From Lenzites betulinus (taxonomy: Eukaryota; Basidiomycota; Agaricomycetes; Polyporales; Polyporaceae), in the NCBI GenBank assembly GCA_022264855.1, contig JABYQU010000096.1, forward strand, positions 1 to 31,371: a stretch of DNA of 31,371 bases, read 5' to 3'. Both the position numbers and the translations under genes were made by a program. This document shows, piece after piece, positions 10,964-21,202 of the stretch. The notes below the pieces were generated by a model that saw nothing but the letters and a program-made list of their open reading frames with translations, had not been told where the DNA came from and searched no databases. The number at the start of each line of letters is the position of its first letter. The stretch's first letter is position 1.

Positions 10964-11055
10964 CACACAAAATATCGTTTCGGGAATGACTATATAGCTC
11001 CTCACCAGTATCTCTGACAGAGGCACCGCAGCTGGACTGTGAATTACGGTAAGAT

Positions 11056-11171
11056 GTCTGATTGGTCTGAGAGACATTTGGAACGGCGTTATGGCAAGCT
11101 TTGGTGCTCGGAAATGGCCTTCTTGACACTTGAATGTCTGACTAGTCTGACATCAATCTGACACGGTCTGA
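11056..11171. repeat. Right subterminal repeats (GTCTGA words)
   Basis: GTCTGA occurs at 11056, 11065, 11136, 11145 and 11166. The first four form two doublets with exactly 9-bp spacing (GTCTGATTGGTCTGA and GTCTGACTAGTCTGA), matching the doublet at 4530-4544. The cluster lies between the DUF6532-type gene's stop and the right TIR. Confidence 0.7.
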
Positions 11172-11175
11172 ACAC

Positions 11176-11197
11176 GTCTGGCAGCTCTGTGCCAGAC
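11176..11197. repeat. Hairpin next to the right TIR
   Basis: GTCTGGCA and TGCCAGAC form a perfect 8-bp stem around a 6-base loop. The arms are variants of the subterminal GTCTG word, here facing each other. It lies 12 bp inside the right TIR. Confidence 0.7.
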
Positions 11198-11208
11198 CTA
11201 TGCAGACA

Positions 11209-11226
11209 TTTGCATAAATACTGATG
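11209..11226 (-). repeat. Right terminal inverted repeat
   Basis: TTTGCATAAATACTGATG is the reverse complement of the left TIR with two mismatches. Everything between it and 4503 belongs to the transposon. Confidence 0.75.
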
Positions 11227-11603
11227 TGAGCTCCCGCTGACCCGCGTTTGCTAATAGTTTGCCCCGCAGGAGTCGATGCACATCCTTCAAGTTCGCCGAC
11301 TTCAAGTTTGGCGGCCTCCGAGTCTCCTGGGACACGGCGCCCGATACCCGCTCGCTAGGTGAGCCAATGATTCTTATTCTGCTAATCTCTACTAGTACCA
11401 GCGCGAGCACGCCCGGTCTCGCACGCATGCCCTCATCTGTCGACGAAGACGAAGACCCCGACGCCACCAGGCTCACGCCCGCGCCCAGGCCGAGTGACGC
11501 GCAACCTCAGCGCCCGCGCACGGGCATGCGCCGACGCTGGCACGCTGGCCCCTCCCCATGGGCGCTGACGCCGTGCGTCGCTCTATTTAGCTCCCCACCG
11601 CGG

Positions 11604-11730
11604 CCGTGCTGGGGCGCAAATGGACGAACAAGATATGACGTCTGCGTCCCAGCATGACCCTGCTAGGGCGCAGATGGGCGGTCGAGGCGTGACGCCTGCG
11701 CCGCAGCACAACCGTGCTGGGGCGCTGGTG
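11604..11730. repeat. 54-bp tandem repeat, about 2.3 copies
   Basis: Units start at 11604, 11658 and 11712 with ccgtgctggggcg, ccctgctagggcg and ccgtgctggggcg. The 54-bp length is 18 codons, and one plus frame stays open through it. No gene containing it is convincing. It lies between the transposon's right end and the aminotransferase promoter. Confidence 0.75.
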
Positions 11731-11791
11731 TTTCGGTCATTTGTATGTCATATTATGTCTTCTAATACATTAACCTAATCCTCTGAGGTCT

Positions 11792-11798
11792 TATATAG
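11792..11798 (+). promoter_or_regulatory. TATA-like box of the aminotransferase
   Basis: TATATAG lies 79 bp before ATG 11877 but only 16 bp before the in-frame ATG 11814. With a usual TATA-to-transcript distance, 11814 would not be transcribed, which favours 11877 as the start. Confidence 0.45.
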
Positions 11799-11876
11799 CC
11801 TTGAAGTTGAGGTATGGAATCCATCACGACCCCCGGGCCAACTTTCTCCTACGCCTTGCGTCCAAGTTGTCACTTG

Positions 11877-13679
11877 ATGTCTACAGACTCTCATGCGGTC
11901 GACTCCAAGAGGAAGATGTTCCCGCTCGCATCACGCTTAACAGAGGGCCGCGCACTCACACTCGATGTTTGGTCTGTATTCAAGTGTGTATGCCCATTGC
12001 TCTTTCAGCCGTGGTCATGCGCTCATACCTGATTCAACCAGTGCTGCGAGCCTGCCTGCAGACTGCATCAATCTAGGCCAGGGATACATGAACTTTCCCC
12101 CTCCGGCGTGGACGATTGAGGCCGCAGAGCACGCCTTACGATCCACTGAGGGCAACCACTACTCACATCCAAAGGGGAGGCCGCGTCTCCGGAATGCCTT
12201 GAAAGACTTCTACAGCCCCCAGTTTGGGCGGAGTCTCGATCCAGAGACCGAAATCGTGGTCACCAGCGGGGCAAACGAGGGTGAACTTGATGCTCTGTGG
12301 TCAGCGCGGTCTTACTAACTCGTATTCGGACGTACGCCCCTATATAGGACAGTATGCAGTTTGGACAGCATTTCTCGAGCCAGGCGACGAGGTCATCATA
12401 TTCGAGCCGTTTTTCGACCAATACCTGCCTTCCATCGTGTTCAACGGCGGGAAGCCTATCTACGTACCCCTCCATCCGAGCACCGAGTCCATCTCGGGGA
12501 CAAACGTTGGCAGGAAAACCTGGACAGTCGATTTCGACGAGCTCCGGTACGCCGTTTTTCATCTCTTGATAGGCGCAAAAAGCGCGATAGGGAACTAATG
12601 TACTACTTACGCGCAGACGCGCTATCACTCCCCGTACGAAGATGATCGTGCTCAATACGCCCCACAACCCCGTGGGCAAGGTTTTCACGCGCGAAGAGCT
12701 TGAGCATATTGCAGAACTCGCGCACGCGCACGATCTCATCGTCATGTCGGATGAAGTCGTGCGTAACATCATCCCTTGAGTGTCGTATTCTGACCATGAC
12801 CTGATATTTCCCGTCCGAGTAGTATGAAAGCCTAGTATACGACAAGCGAGAACACGTCCGCATCGCGACGTTGCCTGGAATGTGGGCGCGCACCGTCACT
12901 GTTGGGTCCGCAGGCAGTATGTTACCCCTCTCGTTCCTTCATGTTTCCTCAATGACGAGCCTCCACGCGCTCAGAACTCTTCGCGGCGACGGGCTGGCGC
13001 GTCGGTTGGGTCATCGGTCCTCCCACGCTCATAATGCCAACGCTGGCTGCAACAGTGCGCATTGTCTTCTGCACCAACTCGCCCATGCAGGAGGCCACGG
13101 CCGCAGGGCTCGAGGAAGCAGTCGCACGACGCTTCTTCGAGACGCAGCTACAGGAGTACGAAGAGCGGCGCAATATCCTCGCTGACGCGTTCGAGCAACT
13201 CGGGCTAGAGTACGTGTTGCCGGAAGGGAGCTACTTCTTCCTTGTGGTGAGTCGCAGACAGTTGGATCTCAGGGCACTGGACAGTGGCTGATGTTTTATC
13301 GCACAGAATATCTCGCGGCTGCGCTGGCCAGAGACATACAGTTTCCCCGCACTGCTTGAGGGTAGAGGGAGAGACTTCAAGTGAGTACTTCCTGCTTCAA
13401 AGCCCTCCCATGGGCTGACGAGGGTCACGACAGAGCGGCGTGGTTCATGGCGAACGAGATCGGCATCTGGTCCATCCCCATCAGCGCGGTACGTCTCATT
13501 AATGTATTATCTCCTTCACTTTCGCCTCTCTCACACATGCTGGGTGGATCACGCAGTTCTACTGTGACGAGCACGTCTCGATTGGCGAAAACTACGCCCG
13601 GTTTGCCTTCTGCAAAGACATCGACACGATTCGACGCGCGGCAGAGCGTATTCCGCGACTTCGCGAGTTCCTTGTCTAA
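11877..13679 (+). CDS. BNA3: Kynurenine-type aminotransferase (class I/II, PLP-dependent)
   Basis: Nine exons: 11877-11983, 12042-12280, 12348-12546, 12617-12758, 12823-12916, 12975-13246, 13307-13380, 13434-13488 and 13557-13679. They join without a stop into 434 residues, the usual length for fungal kynurenine-oxoglutarate transaminases. Family signatures follow in order: 'LTEGRALTLDVWSVF' near the N terminus, 'INLGQGYMNFPPP', 'VTSGANEG' (phosphate loop, about 109-116), 'NTPHNPVGKVF' with Asn 199, 'MSDEVYE' with Asp 227, and 'VGSAGK' with the PLP Schiff-base Lys 261. The enzyme transfers the amino group of kynurenine (and often other amino acids) to a 2-oxo acid, giving kynurenic acid. The start at 11877 is preferred on promoter grounds; 11814 would add 21 residues. 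It runs tail to tail with the lipid kinase and is a stable host gene. Substrate preference cannot be read from sequence, and related aromatic or cysteine-conjugate lyase activity is possible. Confidence 0.9.
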
Positions 13680-14501
13680 TTTCCCTCGTCAAGACTGTGC
13701 GACCATTCCTAGAGCCATGAGCAAGAAGACCCGACACAGTATGCGCTGTAGGTAAAGGGCGAAGTAATTCATGTTGAAGTGCACAATATGTCGACGGTAT
13801 GCAGTCTGTGGCATGTGTAATGCAGGTTACTGGCAGACGATGTCGAATCCTCTTTGTAATCCAACGTCCACCCATACGTCCATCATCCGATGTTCGATAC
13901 CTGCGTTCACGACGTCGCGCATGCGGTACTGATCGCAAGCACACACACCTTGGGATTTGTCGCCGAACCTGTCTCCCCACTGTCGGGCTCGCGGGCTGCA
14001 TGACGACGACTTGTAGCACATTGTAGTACATTATATACTGTATAAACGACTAGGGAGCTACCGACCGACCAACCGAGCGAAAACGAGTGAGTGAGCCGAT
14101 CCGAGAAGTCCGTTTTGCGAGAAATGAAAGGGCGAAAAAAGCACGAGACATAGAAGGGGGATGAGTGAGCGTGGGGGCGTACCGGCGAGGCGCGCGCGCA
14201 AATAGGAGAAACCGGGGAAAAAAGAGGGTGGGGCGGGGGAAGCATAGAGTGCCGCTGGACTATCGACAGTACGACGACGTGAAGGGGTATGCTCGTAGAT
14301 AGGATAGTGGGTAGCGGGACGGGGCGGGCGGACAAGACGTCACTATGAAGGGGAGGGCGCTGCGATGAAATACACATGTTGGATTGCGTAGACGACCAGT
14401 CCGATGGAGATACTCTAAACACCAACCGCGAACGACAGGGATGCATGACGAGACGACGGCGATAACGAGGACGTGGGCGTGGGCGTAGGCGTGGGCAGCG
14501 G
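13680..14501. other. Convergent 3' intergenic region
   Basis: Both neighbouring genes end here, so the stretch holds their 3' untranslated regions and terminators. No further gene is seen. Long minus-strand open frames at 13549-14527 have no family resemblance and lie downstream of the kinase stop. Confidence 0.6.
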
Positions 14502-17036
14502 TCACGAGTCGGAGGCGAAGCGTTCACCGCCCCCGCCGCCGCGCATGATCGCCTTCATGAACGAGAAGAACCGGTTCGAGTACTCGATCGGCGGCACCGG
14601 ACTGATCTTGTGCTATAAACCCCACAAACACTGTCAGTGCCCAGCCCCACAGCACGCAACAAGGACAACAACACGTACCCGATCCGCGCTGAGTCCCTTC
14701 CAGAAGTGTTCGATCTTCTTGAACGTGTTGTACGGCGTGAGGATGTCGATCACGCCGAGATAATAGATCGTGTCCATGTTCTCGTTGGCCTCGTCCGTCG
14801 CGCGCAGTCCACCCTCATCCTGGTAGAAGATAAAGTGCTGACGCTCGCCGGTGTCCTCCTCCGGCAGCGTGATCGTCGCGGATGCAAGACTCTGCGGGTC
14901 CGCCTCACGCATGATGCGTCGCATCGCAATGGCCTCGGGCGACTGCGGGCCCTTGCCTATCGTCTTCTTGCGGTTGATGACAGGCATGTCGGGCTAAGGG
15001 GTGCGCGGACGGTCAGCGTAAGCCTAAAAAGCGGAGCCAAGAATGACGTACCGAGAAGACGCGAAGGGTGTTCCGCCGGACGTTGTCCCGGTTCCCGCGC
15101 CTCATATTATGAATGCCCACGAGCAGACTGTAGTCCATTACCCCCAGGTGCTTGAGGATCTCCGCGTCACGCCGGAGCTGCTCCGTCAAGAGCGCGCGCT
15201 TCTCCGGGCCCAGCTCGAGCGTCTTCTGGCGGTTGATCCAGTTAAGGTCCTTGAGTACCGCGCGCGGATTCTGCGCGGCGCGGTCTTCGGGGTACTCGCG
15301 GCCGACGGTGGAGCCTTTGAGGTCATACGTCTCGTGGATGTCCTTGTGCGCGGGGAAGAGGTTGTTCATGATGACGAAGTGGATCTTGCGGCCGTGGGGA
15401 AGCTTCACGCGGTGGAGGCCGTAGAAGCGCGAGAGCAGCGTGTGAGGGTTGCTCTTCACGTGCTCGTAGTATTGCCTGAGGATTCGCCGGAGGAACTTGT
15501 GCTCATTGTGGTGGATCGTCTTGATGATGAAGCGGTAGTCGCGCGAAAAGTAGAAGAACGATCCAGACTTGCCCGGTGAGCCAAGCTCAGACAAGATATA
15601 CCGTGCAGTGAGAGAAAGCAGATAGTCCGCCGGATCAAGGTGGAAGTAGTCTTCGCGCAGCTCGCGGAAGACCCAGGGCGCGTAATCCTTGAACTTGAAG
15701 TCGTACTTGGCTGACGGCGTGAGCTCGTTGCCGACGCTGCGGAGAATCAGACACGCGTCGAAGCTCGGAAGCGCTGCACGTACATGTCAAATGAATACTT
15801 ATGTCGCGCCGTATAATCCTCGTCTGTCAGCGGTCGCCGAATCTTGGCTTGACATCGCGACACCTGTAGAGAGTGAGACGCCGAGCGCGCACTGTCAATT
15901 TTAGCACTCACCGCTATACGGATACCGGTGAGCATGTTGTACATGAGCACGTAGTTGACGTGATCTTCGCCAATGAGGTTGCCAACCAACGGCTTATCGT
16001 CCACTCTCGAGAGCGTAGTTGCTGTGCGCGTGAGGGCGCGCTCGGCCTCCTGTTGCGCTTTCGCACGCTTGGACATGCGTTCACGACGTATCTGTTCCGC
16101 CTGGAGCTCGATATCGTCTGCGAGCTCGCCTGCGTCCTCAAACGACGTTGGGTGAGACTGGATGGTCATCATACGTGTTGGGCGTGGGGGCGAGTGGTTG
16201 GGAACAAGCGTGCCAGCACCGATCGTGTTCCGGCGCGAGGGCTTGTGGGCAGGTGGGGGCTGGAGGTAGCCATCGACAGAGGTATGCGAGCCAGGCTGGG
16301 TCGGCAGGCTCTTGGAGACGGAGGGGGAGGGGAAGAAGGGATCGTCGTTTGTGTCGGACGAGTTTTGTCCATAGGTGGACGTCCGCAATGACGATCGCGT
16401 CTCGGCGGAGGAACGGTGGCGGAGGCCCTGAGATGAGGAAGACGCGAAGCGGGTAAAGGTGCCGGTCGTGCGCGAGCCGGACGACGTGCGCTGGAGGGGC
16501 TCTTCGAAAGTAACGGGTCGTGGCGGGGCCTCGGCAGGAGGCGGTGGTCTACGCGGCTCGGGCGCATCATCATCTTCAACGCTGGAGGGCGGTGACGGGG
16601 GAGGGGGCCCGACGTTGGACTCGCCGCTGCTTTCGCGGTGTGCATGTGCGTGGTGGTGGAAGCCCGGGACGGCGTGAGCGAGCGACGCACCGACTTTGTG
16701 CAAGACAGGTTCCGGGACAGGGCCGTGACCGAGCTCGACGACGTCGTCAGTGACCTTGAGAATGTGGACCTCCTGTGCGGGCGACTGCTTTCCGCCGGCG
16801 AAAGCAAGGGCATGAATCGGGTTGACTGCGTCGGAGTCGCGTGGACTCGGGCCGAGGGCGTGAGTCGAGGATGGGCGGGCAATGGGCGACATCGCTGTCG
16901 GCGACGAGCCCAGGGCAGAGAGGTAGGAGGGGTGCGAGGACGAGACATAGCTCGGGCGAGGGCGGTCGTCGAGCGAGGCAGGCGAGGGCGAGGGCGACGA
17001 GGTGCGCGGGATGGAAACCGTGGCAGCAGCGGCCAT
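14502..17036 (-). CDS. MSS4: Phosphatidylinositol-4-phosphate 5-kinase (type I PIPK)
   Basis: Minus-strand exons: 17036-15912, 15863-15784, 15736-15052, 14993-14679 and 14612-14502. They total 771 residues without a stop. The first roughly 300 residues are disordered and rich in Ser, Pro and Thr. A basic, likely coiled segment with '[20 protein letters not shown]' comes before the kinase core at about 360-770. Core motifs are '[11 protein letters not shown]', '[20 protein letters not shown]' (ATP-binding Lys 474), 'MNNLFP', 'DLKGS' (540-544), 'MDYSLL' (602-607) and the activation segment 'IDILTPYN' with '[10 protein letters not shown]'. Glu 725 in that segment is the residue that marks PI4P-preferring type I enzymes. 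The product makes PI(4,5)P2 at the plasma membrane for actin organisation, endocytosis and signalling. Introns are 47-66 nt. The start is uncertain: the frame is open to an ATG at 17264, but that extension is an Arg-rich, low-complexity stretch and looks like 5' UTR. Confidence 0.92.
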
Positions 17037-20000
17037 CGACGTCAAAGAGTTCTCGAGCGGGGGAGAAGGCGACTGGATAGTCAGGTTAGTCCGAGGACGT
17101 CGTCGGGCACGATGAGAGCGCAGTAGAATCCGTCGTCGTCGTCGTCGCCGGCGGTGAGGACGCGATGGATGATGAGGGTCACGGTCAGACTCGGCCCCTC
17201 CCTTATTTCCGCAGTTAACTCCCGGCCCCCGCAGGCGCCCGCACTTAACGCCGATAAGTCCCACTTAACTTCAAATAATCCGCCTCCCTCAACGAGTTAT
17301 TAACTGTGTGTAATCACCCGGTGAATTCACATAAACTCCTGAGCTCCTCCTCCCGGCTTCCAACCAGCTATGCTCGACCTTCGCTCTCTTGACCTGCACA
17401 TGACACCAGTATACATACTCTAGCATGGCGGCGGAAGAAACGCCAGAGATACCAGCTATATTAACTATCGACGCGGGCTGTACCGAAACCTGCCGAGTTT
17501 CTCACCCGGTCCCTCTCCGACTCCAGACTTGGCTCAAGCGTCGGGCGGACTCGCTGCGAGCATTGCCCGACATTCTTGCTCACTCCCTCTGTGTTCTAGC
17601 AGATTCGCAGAGGAGTTAGAACGGCCATACTAATAGTAGACATCCTCGTGAACAAGCAGTCCACATGCACCCAACCACGTCCACACCACGCGGGTAAACG
17701 CAGCTCTCGTCATCTTGCAACAACCGTTGACCTATCTAATCCGGTAAGCATGTTGATCTGCGCATTCGCGCTGTCTGAACATGACCGCCACCGGTTCAAT
17801 CAACTTTAGCCTTCTTAGAGTTGTATCGATCTCGAACCCACGCTTCGCCTCGTGATCTTCCTTTGGCCACGTTTTCGCCTGCTTCTTACTACAGTGTGCG
17901 GCGTGGCGACATGCGTCTTCGATGCACGCACTGTGACTCAGCTTCATCTGCACGAGCTGCATTTTCACAAAACTTCAGGGAAGCTCTTTCATAACGGGCA
18001 GACGGGGAAATGCTCAAGCTTCAAGCCTAGCCTGTGCGCAGCGCTCGCAAGCGCCACTGTATCACAACCATTAAGAACGCCGCGATCCGTAACTGACAGC
18101 TGTGGTACTATCCAGATCATCGCAGCGTCACAACTCACCGGTGCTCACCTCAAGAATCTCGCACGGCCCCCCTCCAGCCCACCTTTACGATCCATTCACA
18201 CTGCCCGGGACACCGCCCTCGCAGTACGAGGCAGCTCGGCACCGACTGCGGCACCGTGTCGGACCAACCATCCATCTCGCGCAGTCCCACCCGCGTCGCG
18301 CTTCGTCATGGCCATCTGCGCGAGCCGTAACACCAGACTGCGCGAGCTCACGGTCGCTGGTGCGGCTTTCTGTCGCACAAGCCGGGTATCTACGAACGTA
18401 CGCTGTTTCTTGGTGTATCTATCCTATTCATACTGCCAGAACGTTAGAATCTGCACGGCGTCTGCAGGGCACAATCGAAAGCCTCGTACAACGTTTGTCA
18501 TCCTGGCTACCGAAAAGCAGCCCGCACCCGTCGAGACGCTCTGCCACAATTTGCTCGCGCGACCAAACTCCTGGCGACCATCCTGGTGGCCACCGGCCGG
18601 GAGAAAGCCACTGAGTGTGCCTACAAGGGGCGCTCCCAGGGACTTTCGTGATGTGTCTTTCGTGCACTCATCTGTGTCAACTTGATGCAGCTATGCATAC
18701 CGTCATCACCCTTTCCCCATTCCGCGCTTCCTACATCGAACGAACGGCCCCCTTCTTTTCGCGCTTCGCACCACATTCTACGGTCTTTTGTGATATTTGC
18801 GTCGCTCGCCGTCAGATGCATGCATCCTCATGACGCATCGCGACCGGTCGTCTCCCGCCCGCCTCCGCCCCCGTTCCCTCTTTCAACGACTCGCTTCGCT
18901 AGTGATAGGTACCCGTGGTCAGCTAAGGCCCGCTCTTGTACATTCTCCATACGTACCGGTACCACGGCGCTCATCCGCTCACGCGTCCCAACCCCCAGGC
19001 GCCCGCTTCCGGACCACCAGTCCAGCTTAGTTCATCCATTCGGTGCATGCTCAACCATCACTCTTTTCCGCGCCCACATACTAATACAGCCTTGATCCAC
19101 CCCTTGACAGCGCCGATCCGATTCAATAGCTCAGCGTGCCCCGAAGTTAGCTCCGATGCTAATCTCGACAGCGCAAGTAATTCGCTCAACGCCCAACATC
19201 GCAGATCCTGCTCACCCGGCCCTACTGCTCCGACACTTTCCACTGGTCTGTTACGCCCACCTAGCGACGAAGCCCGCCCATCTCGCGCATCTTCGCGATA
19301 TGTCGGTGCTTCCGCCAATGCCCGCCACGCTTACAAATGCGCGAGCACTCGTCCATGGTCTGCCCTGCTGATCCCCGCGGCGACGTTGGCGCGTCACCGC
19401 AGAATGCAGTGTCGCGCGCGCGGGGTCCAGGCAGGGCCAACATGTCCGTTTTCTTCCGCCCTCGCGCGACGACATGCGCGCTCAAGCCTCCATTTCCTCG
19501 ACCCGGCGCCCTCAACGCCGGAGGAGCATCCCCAGCCTAAATTTGAAGACAGATTTCAGCCGCTGGATATCTTACGGCAAAGCCTCTAAGTCTGGCCCGC
19601 CAGTGGTCGTTGGTTGACCGCGCCCATCTCTCCGACGGTATCGGCAGGTGAGGATCGGACGGTCCTCGTCGTACTGGAGCCTTAACTCAGCTCTTGCAGA
19701 CAATATGGGCAGCGCGGCAGAAAAACACAAGGGCCGTTGTGCCATTTTATGAATGTGAATGTTCGCAAGTTATGAACCGCTGGACGTGAAGCGTCGGCAC
19801 TACGAAAAGTACGTGCTTAACCCCCCGTCTAGTCGTTGTCAGCGCAACGAACATCTCACCTATGAGCGCAGACAGACAGTATGTTCGTTTGCAAAGTGGA
19901 CCGTGCGATGGTCCCGCTGTGCCACCCGCGTGCGGCCGCTGGAACGTAAACAGGGTCACTGCTGGCGTCCACTCGAGCACCACCTTCAGGCACCACGCTC

Positions 20001-20621
20001 CCAGGAACCGCTTAAGCCCTGCTCCTGCTTGAGCCCGACACATGAAACAGGCGTCCCCGGCCCGCCCAGCGCCCACGCCCGCGCGCGGTCGAAAGCGCCG
20101 AAGCCCATCATTGTCGACGAGTGCTCCGCGATCCTCACGAAGCGGCTGTGATGGGCCATGGCGGCAGCGGATCCGACTCCGGCGTCCCGACCAGTCACAC
20201 CGACTCCTCTGATTTCTGAAGCGCCGGCGCGTCTCTCGAGCCCGCCCGACATTGACCAGTCCCTCTATAGCAAAGGCGCCCTGCATAGCGTCGTGCAGCG
20301 ATCCGCGCCGTGATCACGCCGCGAAGGGAGCGATTCCGGCTTGATGGCAGAGCTTCCGGTCTGCGCGAGCGACGCCGATGTGGTCGGTGGTCACCTATGG
20401 TCCAGCAGCGGAGTTACGTGGTAAACTCGGACAGCCATTGTTGTGCTATGAGATCGCTGACCGCCTCTGCAGAAAAATTGCGGCGCAACATATGTTGGCA
20501 GCACATGTGGTAAACGCCGGCTCGGAACACGGCGGCATTGAACCGACCAGAGCCAGCCGTGCTATTCATCGCCAATATTCGCAGGATATCATCCTACTCT
20601 TAGCGCAGATCTCCAGGTCGG
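17037..20621. other. Kinase upstream region and gene-poor 3.5 kb
   Basis: 17040-17420 is the likely promoter and leader of the lipid kinase. It includes repeated 'acttaac/gttaact' words at 17213-17275. From 17420 to 20620 there are many overlapping open frames on both strands, but none shows a domain or a convincing exon-intron chain. The best is a Ser/Arg-rich frame at 18102-18614 (170 codons), which might be an exon of an unrecognised gene. I see no transposon ends or RNA genes here. Confidence 0.5.
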
Positions 20622-20629
20622 TTTAAAAG
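20622..20629 (+). promoter_or_regulatory. TATA-like box of the small secreted protein
   Basis: TTTAAAAG lies about 100 bp before ATG 20728 and is followed by a pyrimidine-rich leader (cacctcttcacctcttccctc). The distance and the leader fit a fungal core promoter. Confidence 0.5.
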
Positions 20630-20727
20630 AGGTCCGACGCGACAAAACATCCTCAGCTCTGCATACCGCGTTCTCCTCACAACAGCACCTCTTCACCTCT
20701 TCCCTCGCCTCCGCTTGTACAGTCACC

Positions 20728-21202
20728 ATGCGCTCCAAGGCCTGCATGCTCACCATCATCACTGACATCGCCGTGCTCGCCACGCTCTCGTCCAGCACCG
20801 GTGCCATGCCCATCGCCGTGAGTAAAATCCCCTACGACTCTCTGTATGTCCACCGTCGGGCTCACCATCACCGCCGCACAGAACAACGATCTCGCCGCAG
20901 GCATCGTGAGTTGCCGCTCCCAGTCTCCGCCATGCTTCCACTTCATATGCTAACTCAATAATTGCCAGACCGCTGCTCCCACCGCCACTGCCGCCTTCGC
21001 CATGCCGGTAAGTACCCAGCGAGTCTCCACACTACCATCTCATGCTCACTACATTGTCTCCCAGACGGACCCGCCGCTCGCCACCGCAACCGTCAGTGCA
21101 CCCGACTCGCGTTTGTATGACCTTCCGGAGGCTCACAGTATTGTTTCGCAGACGCCTGGACACGGCCATGGGACACGCTCACTGTGGCACGATGAGCGGT
21201 AA
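20728..21202 (+). CDS. Small secreted protein (76 aa, 5 tiny exons)
   Basis: Exons 20728-20817, 20882-20905, 20969-21007, 21065-21091 and 21152-21202 encode 30, 8, 13, 9 and 16 residues. All four introns (57-64 nt) are phase 0 with gtgagt, gtgagt, gtaagt and gtcagt donors and cag acceptors. Residues 1 to about 26 (MRSKACMLTIITDIAVLATL, then SSSTGA) look like a signal peptide. The mature part is short, rich in Ala, Thr and Pro, has no cysteines, and ends in 'TPGHGHGTRSLWHDER'. There is no known domain. Small secreted proteins of this kind are common in agaricomycetes, and function cannot be inferred. A TATA-like box and pyrimidine leader precede it. The regular splice signals make chance unlikely. 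Confidence 0.7.

Larger units (their letters stand above)
4503..11226. mobile_element. Plavaka-family DNA transposon, two genes, apparently complete
   Basis: An element of about 6.7 kb bounded by 18-bp terminal inverted repeats (4503-4520 and 11209-11226, 16 of 18 matching). Paired GTCTGA subterminal motifs lie just inside both ends. It holds a minus-strand Plavaka transposase (4646-7830) and a plus-strand DUF6532-type gene (8039-10963). Each coding region ends within about 265 bp of its nearer TIR, as expected for a compact transposon. The transposase family is related to the CMC/CACTA-like superfamily. Target duplication is ambiguous: if the repeat begins at CATCAGTA the flanks share TG, and if it begins at CAGTA they share AT. 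Because both frames are open and the ends match, the copy looks young and possibly autonomous. That is inference. Confidence 0.8.

Noticed and set aside
13549..14527. Minus-strand ORFs downstream of the kinase stop
   Set aside because: They lie in the convergent 3' region and share no protein family features.
16169..16948. 259-codon minus-strand ORF overlapping the lipid kinase
   Set aside because: It is an out-of-frame shadow of the Ser/Pro-rich first exon of the kinase.
17037..17264. Longer N terminus of the lipid kinase from ATG 17264
   Set aside because: The extra 76 residues are an Arg-run-rich, low-complexity stretch unlike a protein N terminus; ATG 17036 begins a more plausible sequence. 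Not excluded.
17770..17850. Possible tRNA on the minus strand (gggttcgag)
   Set aside because: The bases flanking the T-loop-like word do not pair into a stem.
17852..18685. 277-codon plus-strand ORF
   Set aside because: Random-looking composition with no domain; it overlaps another open frame (18102-18614) of equal quality, so neither is supported as a gene.
18936..19589. 217-codon plus-strand ORF rich in Ser, Ala and Arg
   Set aside because: Low-complexity reading of GC-rich DNA with competing open frames on both strands and no family resemblance.
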